Positions 34,967-44,093 of a DNA stretch of 64,000 bases are shown piece after piece. This DNA comes from Candidatus Jettenia sp. AMX2 (lineage in GTDB: Bacteria > Planctomycetota > Brocadiia > Brocadiales > Brocadiaceae). Below the pieces are notes generated by a model. The model made no database searches, was not told the DNA's origin, and saw nothing but the letters and a program-made list of their open reading frames with translations. A program made the translations under genes and the position numbers. The number at the start of each line of letters is the position of its first letter. Position 1 is the stretch's first letter. Location of the stretch: the NCBI GenBank assembly GCA_030583665.1, contig CP129469.1, forward strand, positions 372,001 to 436,000, written 5' to 3'.

Positions 34967-35713
34967 ATGACCAAATCAAGATTATATGTAACACTCTTGA
35001 GATACACTCAGAATCCCGAAGAAGTGATAGCCCAGGCGGCAAAACTCTGCTATACTTCGGCTTCTGTTAATGAATTGGAAAAACACATCAAGGATAAAGA
35101 TCAATCATCCTTTATCGAAAAGCTGATTGATATGGGGCATCTTTCTCCGATAGAACATGCCACTTTTACTTTTGGTATTGAAGGCGTCTCGCGTGTCTGT
35201 TCTCATCAAATTGTACGGCATAGACTAGCATCTTATTCTCAGCAGAGTCAGCGATATGTGGGTCAGCATGGAAAGAAAGGCGGAGGATTCAATTTTATCG
35301 TTCCGCCAAGTGTTGAAAAAGCAGGCAGAGAGCAGTGGTTTATTGAGAAGATGATGGTTGTTCAGGAATGGTATGATGAGCTTGTGGATGTGCTTGAAAA
35401 AAACGGAGAAACTTCTTTTGAAGATGCGCGTTTTTTGTTGCCTAACGCCACAGAAACAAAGATTATTGTTACCATGAATGCGCGTGAATTGCTGCATTTC
35501 TTCCGGGTACGCTGCTGTAACCGTGCTCAGTGGGAGATAAGAACTATGGCAATAGAAATGCTCCGGCTTGTAAAACAGGTTTCTTCAAACATCTTTAAGG
35601 ACGCAGGACCAGGCTGTGTTAGCGGTAAATGCCCGGAAGGGAAAATGACTTGTGGTCAAATGGATGAGGTTCGGGCAAAATTTAAAAACCTGTCTCATTT
35701 TCAAAATAGATGA
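34967..35713 (+). CDS. thyX: Flavin-dependent thymidylate synthase
   Basis: The 248-residue enzyme makes dTMP from dUMP using FAD and methylene-THF. The ThyX motif RHRLASYSQQSQRY (RHRxxSxxxxR class) is clear, with IEHATFTFGIEGVSR before it and RNRAQWEIR-type (CCNRAQWEIRTMA) after it. It overlaps nothing and starts with ATG; no strong ribosome-binding site is visible, so translation may be coupled to cobO. Confidence 0.96.
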   Translation: MTKSRLYVTLLRYTQNPEEVIAQAAKLCYTSASVNELEKHIKDKDQSSFIEKLIDMGHLSPIEHATFTFGIEGVSRVCSHQIVRHRLASYSQQSQRYVGQHGKKGGGFNFIVPPSVEKAGREQWFIEKMMVVQEWYDELVDVLEKNGETSFEDARFLLPNATETKIIVTMNARELLHFFRVRCCNRAQWEIRTMAIEMLRLVKQVSSNIFKDAGPGCVSGKCPEGKMTCGQMDEVRAKFKNLSHFQNR

Positions 35714-35945
35714 TACAATCATAAGGATTTGAAGGTCAGTTTGTTGGGTTTTTTGCAGGCAGGATAGGTACTGCCTGACAAATAACGAATGCCAAGCACC
35801 AAATATCAAATCTACCGGGATATCCCTTAACTCTTGAACGCCTAAACTCCTTTATAGGATAGAAGCAATCTGACAAATTCCAAATCGGTATTGGAATTTC
35901 TCATATTACCTAATGACTGACAAAATTAACTAAATCCCTTAACTC

Positions 35946-36242
35946 TCAAAACTCCTTAAGCATTAATTTTCCTCCGGCAATAGCAGGAACTATAGATATA
36001 TAATCACCATCTTTTATGGGGGTATTTAAATTGCCCATAAATCTGATGTCCTCATCGTTAAGGTAGAAATTAATAAATCTTCTTATTTGACCGTCATTAT
36101 CGCAAATTCTTTCTTTAATCCCTTTAAAATTAACCTCAAGGTTTTCTATAATATCTTTAATATTTTTCCCCTCCACCGTTACCTCCTCTGCTCCCTTCGT
36201 AAGTGTTCTTAATGGTGTTGGAATACGAACTGTTATTGACAT
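35946..36242 (-). CDS. ThiS/MoaD-like sulfur-carrier protein with C-terminal tail
   Basis: The 98-residue protein has the beta-grasp pattern of MoaD/ThiS (RIPTPLRTLTKGAEEVTVEG, FYLNDEDIRFMGNLNTPIKDGDYISIVP). The di-glycine that normally ends such carriers is at AIAGG but is followed by seven more residues (KLMLKEF). Known tailed carriers, such as HcyS of Wolinella, are trimmed by a JAMM-type protease before thiocarboxylation. The start has GAAGGAGA eight bases upstream. It follows the threonine-synthase-like gene by 53 bases and shares its SAM riboswitch, so it probably delivers sulfur to homocysteine or cysteine synthesis. Confidence 0.85.
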   Translation of the reverse strand: MSITVRIPTPLRTLTKGAEEVTVEGKNIKDIIENLEVNFKGIKERICDNDGQIRRFINFYLNDEDIRFMGNLNTPIKDGDYISIVPAIAGGKLMLKEF

Positions 36243-36294
36243 GCGTAAACTCTCCTTCTAAATTAGTTATACGATTATTTAAACCGTTATGTAG

Positions 36295-37539
36295 TTAGTG
36301 TGTTACTGCCATTTTCTCTTCCATAATAGCGTCGAACTCAGCGAGGGAAGGATTGATAGTCTTCGGTGTCTCGAGCTTATCGATAACTGCCTCCTGCGTC
36401 TTTAGCCCGTTTCCTGTAACGGAAATCACAATAGATTCGTTTCTTGGTATCTTACCTTGTTCAATAAGTTTCTTTGTGACCGCTACAGTTACACCTCCTG
36501 CAGTTTCTGTAAAAATACCTTCAGTTCTTGCCAGGAGTTTTATGCCTTCTACAAGCTCATCATCGGTTACATCCTCTGCCCATCCACCTGTCACGGTAAT
36601 GGTTTTTATGGAGAAGAATCCGTCTGCCGGATTGCCAATTGCGATTGATTGTGCGATTGTCTTTGGCTTTACAGGTTTTATTACGTCTGTCTCCATTTTG
36701 ACAGCAGTGGTTATTGGTGCGCTCCCGCTGGCCTGGGCGCCGTGTAGTTTTGTATCTGCTTTATCGATAAGTCCTAATTTTTCAAATTCCTTAATAGATT
36801 TTTCAATTTTTGTAATTAAAGACCCGCCTGCCATAGGGACGACAATATGCCGCGGAGCCTTCCACCCAAGCTGTTCCATAATTTCATAACCATAGGTCTT
36901 AGAACCTTCTCCATAATAAGGCCTTAAATTCACATTTACAATAGCCCAGCCGTATTTATCTGCTATCTCGGAGCAGAGCTTATTTACATTATCGTAGTTT
37001 CCTCTGACCTTTATTACGTTTGTGCCATAGATTAATGTCCCGATAATTTTCCCCTGTTCAAGATCTGCCGGCATAATAATATAACTTTCAAGGCCTGCCT
37101 GTACCGCCTGCGCTGCTACCGCATTTCCTAAGTTGCCTGTGGTAGCGCATCCTACCGTCTTATATCCGAATTCCTTTGCTTTTGTCAGGGCCGTTGATAC
37201 AACACGGTCTTTAAAAGAAAAAGTGGGATAATTTACGGAATCATTTTTTATATAAAGTTCTTCTACGCCCAGTATCTTTGCCAGATTATATGCCTTAATA
37301 AGAGGTGTAAAGCCAACATGTGCGCCAACCGTAGGCTCGCCGTCAACAGGGAGGAGTTCCCGGTAACGCCACATCGTTTTACCCCGTGATTCTATTACTT
37401 TTCTGGTAAGAATTTTTTTGATTTTCTCGTAATCGTATTCAACCTCTAAAGGACCAAAGCAAAACTCACAAACGTGTAAAGGCTCTTTTGGATACGGCTT
37501 TCCACATTCCCGGCATTTTAAACCTTTCACAAATCCCAT
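36295..37539 (-). CDS. thrC: Threonine-synthase-family PLP enzyme, SAM-riboswitch controlled
   Basis: The start ATG is chosen because GGAGGCGAAAAG precedes it, giving 414 residues. An N-terminal zinc ribbon (CRECGKPYPKEPLHVCEFC) is followed by a fold-type II PLP domain with the Schiff-base Lys in YPTFSFKDR and CATTGNLGNAVAAQA. By family it would convert O-phosphohomoserine to threonine. However, a SAM-I riboswitch heads the transcript and a sulfur-carrier gene follows, within a methionine-cycle neighbourhood, so it may instead insert sulfur into O-phosphohomoserine to give homocysteine. Sequence alone cannot decide. An ordinary ThrC elsewhere in the genome would favour the second role. Confidence 0.88.
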   Translation of the reverse strand: MGFVKGLKCRECGKPYPKEPLHVCEFCFGPLEVEYDYEKIKKILTRKVIESRGKTMWRYRELLPVDGEPTVGAHVGFTPLIKAYNLAKILGVEELYIKNDSVNYPTFSFKDRVVSTALTKAKEFGYKTVGCATTGNLGNAVAAQAVQAGLESYIIMPADLEQGKIIGTLIYGTNVIKVRGNYDNVNKLCSEIADKYGWAIVNVNLRPYYGEGSKTYGYEIMEQLGWKAPRHIVVPMAGGSLITKIEKSIKEFEKLGLIDKADTKLHGAQASGSAPITTAVKMETDVIKPVKPKTIAQSIAIGNPADGFFSIKTITVTGGWAEDVTDDELVEGIKLLARTEGIFTETAGGVTVAVTKKLIEQGKIPRNESIVISVTGNGLKTQEAVIDKLETPKTINPSLAEFDAIMEEKMAVTH

Positions 37540-37568
37540 CTTTTCGCCTCCGGCTAATCTAGCCAATA

Positions 37569-37750
37569 AAAAAGCCTCTTTCTCTATATAAATAAGATAG
37601 GAAGAGGCTTTCTTGTGTCCCTATCTTATCTTTTCCCATAATATGAGACAGGAATTAGCACCAGCATCTTATCCTTCAGCATATACTTTCGGATAAGACC
37701 GGTTGCTGTGGCTTCTCAGGGCCAGTCCCTCAGCCACTCTCGATAAGACA
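37569..37750 (-). ncRNA. SAM-I (S-box) riboswitch with terminator/antiterminator
   Basis: Reading the minus strand, the aptamer (37748 to 37624) shows the S-box landmarks in order: TCTTATCGAGAG, GAGGGACTGGCCC, GCAACC and GGTGCTAATTCC, closed by P1 arms TCTTATC and GATAAGA. Downstream an intrinsic terminator is formed by AAGCCTCTT and AAGAGGCTTTTTT (37610-37571). The 3' arm of P1, GATAAGATAG (37630-37621), can instead pair with CTATCTTATT inside the terminator (37600-37591), forming the antiterminator. SAM binding should therefore stop transcription before the threonine-synthase-like gene. S-box riboswitches normally regulate methionine, SAM and sulfur genes. Confidence 0.95.
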
Positions 37751-37862
37751 ACTAACTGTGAGGAATTATAACGAAAAATCCATACGCTGTCAATTGTTAT
37801 TAGGCAAATCAAAAGGGGGGAACAGGAACAAAAAAAGTTTGGATTTGTTTCCTGATGGCAAA

Positions 37863-37890
37863 TGTGTCATTCTGAGCGAAGCGAAGAATC
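37863..37890. repeat. Short dispersed-type repeat
   Basis: GTCATTCTGAGCGAAGCGAAG is a common intergenic repeat core in many bacterial genomes. It abuts the end of the DUF1015 gene. Only this copy is in the window. Confidence 0.3.
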
Positions 37891-39199
37891 AATATAATGC
37901 ATTAATAACGATGCCGGTAATTAACTTAGGGTAAAAGTACGTTGATTTCGGAGGCATGACCTTTCGCTCCATAGCAATTTCTTTCACCTGTTCAATACGG
38001 GTTGGCTTCAGAAAAAATGCCAACTGGTACCGATTTGACTTTACCAACGATATTGCCTCTGCTTCATCCTTCACATATTTTACGTAGTCCTTCATGGTAA
38101 CATCGAACGAATTAATACCTAGTATCTTATTAATAATCATACCATGAAGGATACCGGTATCCAGATGCATCCATTCAGGATGGTCTTGAGCAAATACCGT
38201 ATCTGACGATATGGTTTTGAATAACAATAATTTATAAAAATTATCTTCTTGCCCGATATACATGATAAAGGTATGGTTTTTCTCATCATTATAAAGTTTT
38301 GATATAAGATCATTTATTTGACAACCCTTTCCCAGTAACTCAACCTCAAAAGATTCTCTTAAAGAACCGAGGATTTGGTCTGGCCGATATTCTTTAACGT
38401 TGCGTATTAGCCGGTGGGCTGGCAGAATTTTTAAACCGGGATTGCTCATAGAGACACATACCATCATTACATAATCCAGGGGCAAATCATCGGCAAGCTT
38501 GCCATTATCCCTTCTCATCTGCTCCTGGTATGCTAACGAAGTCTCATAACGATGATGTCCGTCAGCAATAAAGAGGGGTTTTTCCTTCATAAGGGAAACC
38601 AATTTATTGATAACATGCTGTTCATTTATTACCCATATCTTATTTCTTACACCGTCATTGTCTGTAAAATCGATTTCTGGCGCTGCTGTTGTTATCGTGG
38701 AGAGGTAGGTATCTATTGCGTTGTCTTCATCCGGGAAAAGTGCAAAAATTGAACTGAGATTTGCACGGCATGACCGGATGAGTTTCAGTCGGTCAACCTT
38801 TGGGCCCGAAAGTGTCTGTTCGTGAGGATAGATATCTCCCTTATCAAACGGTTCTAGTTTTACTAACGAAATAAAACCCCTGCGGACCGATTGTCTCATA
38901 CCATAGGAAAACTCCTGGTCGTAAATATAAATCGCAGGGGTATCCTCTTGCTTGAGTATTCCATTCTCTTTCCAGTTTCGCAGGAGTTCTGCTGCACGGG
39001 TATATTTGTTAACCTCCTCATTATCTTCTGTGAAATCTTTTCCAAAATCAAGGCGAACAATATTGTTGGGATGTATCCGGTAATACCGTTCCTGTTCCTG
39101 GGGCGAAATTACGTCATATGGAGGAGTAACGACCAAAGAGATATCCTTGATGACATCCTGATTGTATCGTATGCCTCTGAATGGTTTTATAATAGCCAT
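37889..39199 (-). CDS. DUF1015 family protein
   Basis: The 436-residue protein matches the DUF1015 pattern: AIIKPFRGIRYN and VVTPPYDVISPQEQ at the N-terminus, LYIYDQEF-like (AIYIYDQEFSYG), PHEQTLSGPKVDRLKLIRSC and FIADGHHRYETSLAYQ in the middle. Members are widespread, often linked with phosphoserine or SAM-cycle genes, and their biochemistry is unproven. It follows ahcY by six bases, so the two are co-translated; a link to S-adenosylhomocysteine or serine metabolism is inferred. Confidence 0.9.
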   Translation of the reverse strand: MAIIKPFRGIRYNQDVIKDISLVVTPPYDVISPQEQERYYRIHPNNIVRLDFGKDFTEDNEEVNKYTRAAELLRNWKENGILKQEDTPAIYIYDQEFSYGMRQSVRRGFISLVKLEPFDKGDIYPHEQTLSGPKVDRLKLIRSCRANLSSIFALFPDEDNAIDTYLSTITTAAPEIDFTDNDGVRNKIWVINEQHVINKLVSLMKEKPLFIADGHHRYETSLAYQEQMRRDNGKLADDLPLDYVMMVCVSMSNPGLKILPAHRLIRNVKEYRPDQILGSLRESFEVELLGKGCQINDLISKLYNDEKNHTFIMYIGQEDNFYKLLLFKTISSDTVFAQDHPEWMHLDTGILHGMIINKILGINSFDVTMKDYVKYVKDEAEAISLVKSNRYQLAFFLKPTRIEQVKEIAMERKVMPPKSTYFYPKLITGIVINALY

Positions 39200-39205
39200 A
39201 GATAA

Positions 39206-40465
<1,260 letters not shown>

Positions 40466-40529
40466 TTAACTCTCCTTTCCTTTGCATTCTGTAAATATTT
40501 CTATTCCACCTTTATTTCTTCAGGTTTCT

Positions 40530-40955
40530 TTACAAAAATTTACCGGCTAAAGCCTTTAAATAAATACAATAAAATTCTATAAAAATGGAAACATTTTTAT
40601 AGACAACCTCATCCTTGTAATCACCGTATTCATGGATAATCCGGTTTCTCAGCCCCGTTGTTCTTGCTAATTTTGCCGCAACCTCTTTTTCCAGAATCCC
40701 TGTTTCACCCATTTTTACAAAGGAATCATGGTAAGATTCAGCAACAACACCACGTTTTGATAAAATGAAACTGTTTATATCGCACGCTACTTCTACGATT
40801 AGCTGCAAAAGTCTTTCTATTGCACGGCGTTTGATTTTGTCCTGTACGTATTGATGAAAGCTCAGAGAATCAAAGCATTTCAATTCTTCGTAATAGTTTT
40901 TAAGATAATGGAGCTTACCAATTAAAATCTCTTTTTCGTCGGGAAGCCAATTCAT
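40530..40955 (-). CDS. hepT: HepT-like HEPN toxin
   Basis: The start overlapping the antitoxin stop (ATGA) gives 141 residues. The HEPN RNase motif is complete: Arg103-x4-His108-x-Tyr110 in RNRIIHEY. HepT cleaves RNA or tRNA and is silenced when its partner nucleotidyltransferase AMPylates the motif tyrosine. The protein is an all-helical DUF86-type domain. It forms a type VII toxin-antitoxin pair with the next gene. Confidence 0.88.
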   Translation of the reverse strand: MNWLPDEKEILIGKLHYLKNYYEELKCFDSLSFHQYVQDKIKRRAIERLLQLIVEVACDINSFILSKRGVVAESYHDSFVKMGETGILEKEVAAKLARTTGLRNRIIHEYGDYKDEVVYKNVSIFIEFYCIYLKALAGKFL

Positions 40956-41359
40956 CTCATCTCTTGTATAGAATTCTTTAACAGATGCTCTCTTATCTTT
41001 CTGAACTTCTTTGTTTCCCAATATTTCTTGAGACTGCGAAGCCTGAATTCTACCAGCATGGCATGGCTCTTCCAGGCCAAGGGTTTGCCCTTTTTTATAA
41101 TCTGATACAACAGCAACGGAGATGCCTCATTTAAAAATGCAACATCAATCTTTTCCGTCTGAAAAAAATCAAGGATGATGTCATAAACTGTTGTTTTATC
41201 ATAACGAAGGTTTTCAAAATAAACGCCAATATCAATATCACTATCTGCGCGAAACCTGTCTGAAACAACAGAGCCAAACAGAAAGATTATATCTGCTCCG
41301 GTAAGATACATAAGTCTTTGATAATCTTTGCTTAGAATGGCATCTTTTGTCAACATCAT
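40952..41359 (-). CDS. mntA: MntA-like nucleotidyltransferase antitoxin
   Basis: The 135-residue minimal nucleotidyltransferase has the exact GSx10DxD motif (Gly29-Ser30 ... Asp41-x-Asp43 in FGSVVSDRF...SDIDIGV). MntA transfers AMP to the tyrosine of HepT and so neutralises it. It is translated first and its stop overlaps the toxin start, as usual. The pair interrupts the methionine/SAM gene neighbourhood between ahcY and metK and was likely acquired. Confidence 0.88.
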   Translation of the reverse strand: MMLTKDAILSKDYQRLMYLTGADIIFLFGSVVSDRFRADSDIDIGVYFENLRYDKTTVYDIILDFFQTEKIDVAFLNEASPLLLYQIIKKGKPLAWKSHAMLVEFRLRSLKKYWETKKFRKIREHLLKNSIQEMR

Positions 41360-41484
41360 TGAAGCTCATGCAAGAAAAATTTCTACTGCTGTGAATTTAC
41401 CATTGGATAGGGTACTGGTGTTCACTGTTTCGTTATCTGAAATTGCCTGATTACCTTTAGTTTTAGGCCATTTTGTGGCGTGGT

Positions 41485-42651
41485 TTAAATACCCGCAGCC
41501 TTTTTCAGGGCATCAACCATATCCATCTTTTCCCAGGCAAACGTTTCTTCAGAGCGGCCGAAATGGCCATGACGGGCGGTGATTTTGTATATAGGCCTTC
41601 TCAGCTTTAACCGTTCAATAATCCCATTGGGGGTCATATCGAAAATGTTTTCACAAATCTGAGTGAGTTGATCATCTGGAACTTTACCGGTGCCTTCTGT
41701 TGAAATATGAATAGCGAGTGGTTTTGCTACGCCTATAGCATAGGCCACCTGTGCCTCACAACGGTCTGCCAGTCCCGCAGCCACTATGTTTTTTGCCATA
41801 TGCCTGGCTGCATAGCATGCACTTCGGTCAACCTTTGTCGGGTCTTTTCCTGAAAAAGCACCACCGCCGTGACGACCCCAGCCTCCGTAAGTATCTACGA
41901 TGATTTTTCGTCCTGTCAAGCCGCAGTCACCCTGAGGGCCGCCGATCACAAAACGCCCTGTCGGATTTACATGATAAATTGTTTTACTGTCCAGCAAATT
42001 TTCAGGAACTACCTGTTTTACAACTTTCCCGATCATGTCTTCTTTAATAGTCTCGTACTTTACATCCGGTGCATGTTGTGTAGAAACGACTATCGTATGG
42101 ACGCGGACAGGTGTATGATCCTGATACTCTACGGTTACCTGTGATTTAGCATCAGGGCGTAAATAAGGCAGTATGCCTTTTTGTCTCAGATCAGCCAGCT
42201 TAATAATAATCCTGTGTGCCAGCATGATTGGAAGCGGCATTAATTCCGGTGTGTCGTTGCAGGCATAACCAAACATCATACCCTGATCTCCTGCTCCGTG
42301 TTCTTTGTATAACCCTTCACCGCTTACGCCTTGTGAAATATCCGGTGATTGTTTGCCAATGCTTGTCAGTACAGCGCAGGTGTTATAATCAAATCCCATT
42401 GAAGCATCAGTATAACCAATTTCCTTTATGGTATTTCTTACAACTTCAGGGATATTTATATTAGCATTCGTGGTAAATTCTCCAGCTACAAAAGCAATGC
42501 CAGTCGTGACAAGCGTCTCGCATGCGACCCTGCTCATGGGATCCTGTTGAAGCATGGCATCCAAGACAGCGTCCGAGATTTGATCCGCAACCTTATCCGG
42601 GTGCCCCATAGATACCGATTCTGAAGTAAATAAATGCCTTCCTTTCTTCAT
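41485..42651 (-). CDS. metK: S-adenosylmethionine synthetase
   Basis: MetK makes SAM from methionine and ATP. The start overlapping the waaA stop (ATGA) gives 388 residues and begins [20 protein letters not shown], the standard MetK N-terminus; a longer in-frame start would only add sequence inside waaA. Motifs [12 protein letters not shown] and [17 protein letters not shown] are present. It is the last gene of a waaA-metK pair and, unlike the threonine-synthase-like gene, no riboswitch precedes it. Confidence 0.97.
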   Translation of the reverse strand: MKKGRHLFTSESVSMGHPDKVADQISDAVLDAMLQQDPMSRVACETLVTTGIAFVAGEFTTNANINIPEVVRNTIKEIGYTDASMGFDYNTCAVLTSIGKQSPDISQGVSGEGLYKEHGAGDQGMMFGYACNDTPELMPLPIMLAHRIIIKLADLRQKGILPYLRPDAKSQVTVEYQDHTPVRVHTIVVSTQHAPDVKYETIKEDMIGKVVKQVVPENLLDSKTIYHVNPTGRFVIGGPQGDCGLTGRKIIVDTYGGWGRHGGGAFSGKDPTKVDRSACYAARHMAKNIVAAGLADRCEAQVAYAIGVAKPLAIHISTEGTGKVPDDQLTQICENIFDMTPNGIIERLKLRRPIYKITARHGHFGRSEETFAWEKMDMVDALKKAAGI

Positions 42652-43961
42652 ACCGATGTAGCCCTTTCCTTCAATAAAATTTTCTTTAATACTTTCCAAT
42701 TACGATCGGTAGCACCCTTTTGGCTTATTACAACTGATTGTGCCCTTTCACCCACCTTTCGGGCATCATCCGGATGCTCCAGTATATACTCCATAGCATT
42801 GAGCAACGATGTCTCATCCTGAACAATCCGGAGAGCATCTGCCTTTTTTAATAACTGAACTTCTTCGTGAAAATTGAACGTATACGGCCCCACGATGACA
42901 GGTTTCGCCAGCCCTGCCGGTTCCAGGACATTTTGCCCGCCTTCCGGTACAAGGCTTTTCCCGACAAAAACACAATCAGCTATACTGTAAATAGCAGACA
43001 ATTCTCCAACGGTATCAATAAGTATGACTGTTTCATAGACATGCCTGTCTGCCTTGTTTCCCTTGTCGAGCGTGGTCTTTTTTATGTACGAAAGCTCCAT
43101 GGATTTAATTAAGGTAATTATCTCATCAGCCCTTTCAATGTGTCTGGGTACCAAAATTAATCTCAGGGTTTTAAATTTTTTTCTCATACGCTGGAATATT
43201 CTCAGGAGAATGGATTCTTCTCCCTTGTGGGTGCTACCGCAAACAATAACCTTGTCCTGCTTGCCTATACCAAACTGTTGTATTAACCGTGTTTTCGTAT
43301 CCTCTGAAACCTCTGTTACAATGTTGTCGAATTTCATATTCCCCGTAATTCTGATTTGCGTTTGGGATATACCGAGATTCATAAGCCGGGCCGCATCAGT
43401 CCCTGTTCTCGCACAGAATACATTTTCTTTTTTTGTTAACCCTTCAGAGAACTTTTTTGAAATTTTATTGATCATGCGGAACCACTTTACCGACTTCTCA
43501 GATATCCTTGCATTCAACAGCACGATAGGAATATTTCTTTCTGCTGCCGCTATCAATACATTAGGCCATAGTTCTAATTCAATGAATATCATACATTCAG
43601 GATGTATAGCATGCAAGACTTTGTCAACTATCCAGCTCAAATCAAGAGGGAAATAAAAAACTCTTTTTTCAGGAAAATATTTTTCGGCAACACAAAATCC
43701 TGTATTGGTATTTACCGACAAAACTATATCCCATGTATTAAACCCTTTTTCTAAATATTTTACAAGTGTTTTTATTTCAATCACCTCACCGACCGAAGCA
43801 CAGTGTATCCACACGCAGGGACTGCTTCCCTTTCTTCTTTCCACCCATCCTAACCGTTGTGTTATTCCGGCACGGTATCGTTTCTTTGTTAACAATTTTA
43901 TTGAAAGATATGGCAGGCAGAGGATAAGCGCTGCCGTATAAATTACATTAATAATTGACAT
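42648..43961 (-). CDS. waaA: 3-deoxy-D-manno-octulosonic acid (KDO) transferase
   Basis: The 437-residue enzyme adds KDO to lipid A precursor at the inner membrane. An N-terminal membrane anchor ([19 protein letters not shown]) is followed by [11 protein letters not shown], with the catalytic Glu in this loop, FIELELWPN, and the C-terminal nucleotide site ([19 protein letters not shown]). Its presence shows a lipopolysaccharide-bearing, Gram-negative-type envelope, as known for anammox planctomycetes. The stop overlaps metK by four bases. Confidence 0.95.
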   Translation of the reverse strand: MSIINVIYTAALILCLPYLSIKLLTKKRYRAGITQRLGWVERRKGSSPCVWIHCASVGEVIEIKTLVKYLEKGFNTWDIVLSVNTNTGFCVAEKYFPEKRVFYFPLDLSWIVDKVLHAIHPECMIFIELELWPNVLIAAAERNIPIVLLNARISEKSVKWFRMINKISKKFSEGLTKKENVFCARTGTDAARLMNLGISQTQIRITGNMKFDNIVTEVSEDTKTRLIQQFGIGKQDKVIVCGSTHKGEESILLRIFQRMRKKFKTLRLILVPRHIERADEIITLIKSMELSYIKKTTLDKGNKADRHVYETVILIDTVGELSAIYSIADCVFVGKSLVPEGGQNVLEPAGLAKPVIVGPYTFNFHEEVQLLKKADALRIVQDETSLLNAMEYILEHPDDARKVGERAQSVVISQKGATDRNWKVLKKILLKERATSV

Positions 43962-44093
43962 GTGATGTGAGTGTACCTTGGATTATGCACCTTGGATCGT
44001 TAGGAGTTATCTGAGAAGAGCCGGGATTACCTGAAATTCCGGAAAATACCGTCTAAATCTCAGGTATCTTTTGGATTTAGCGCCGGAAACCTG

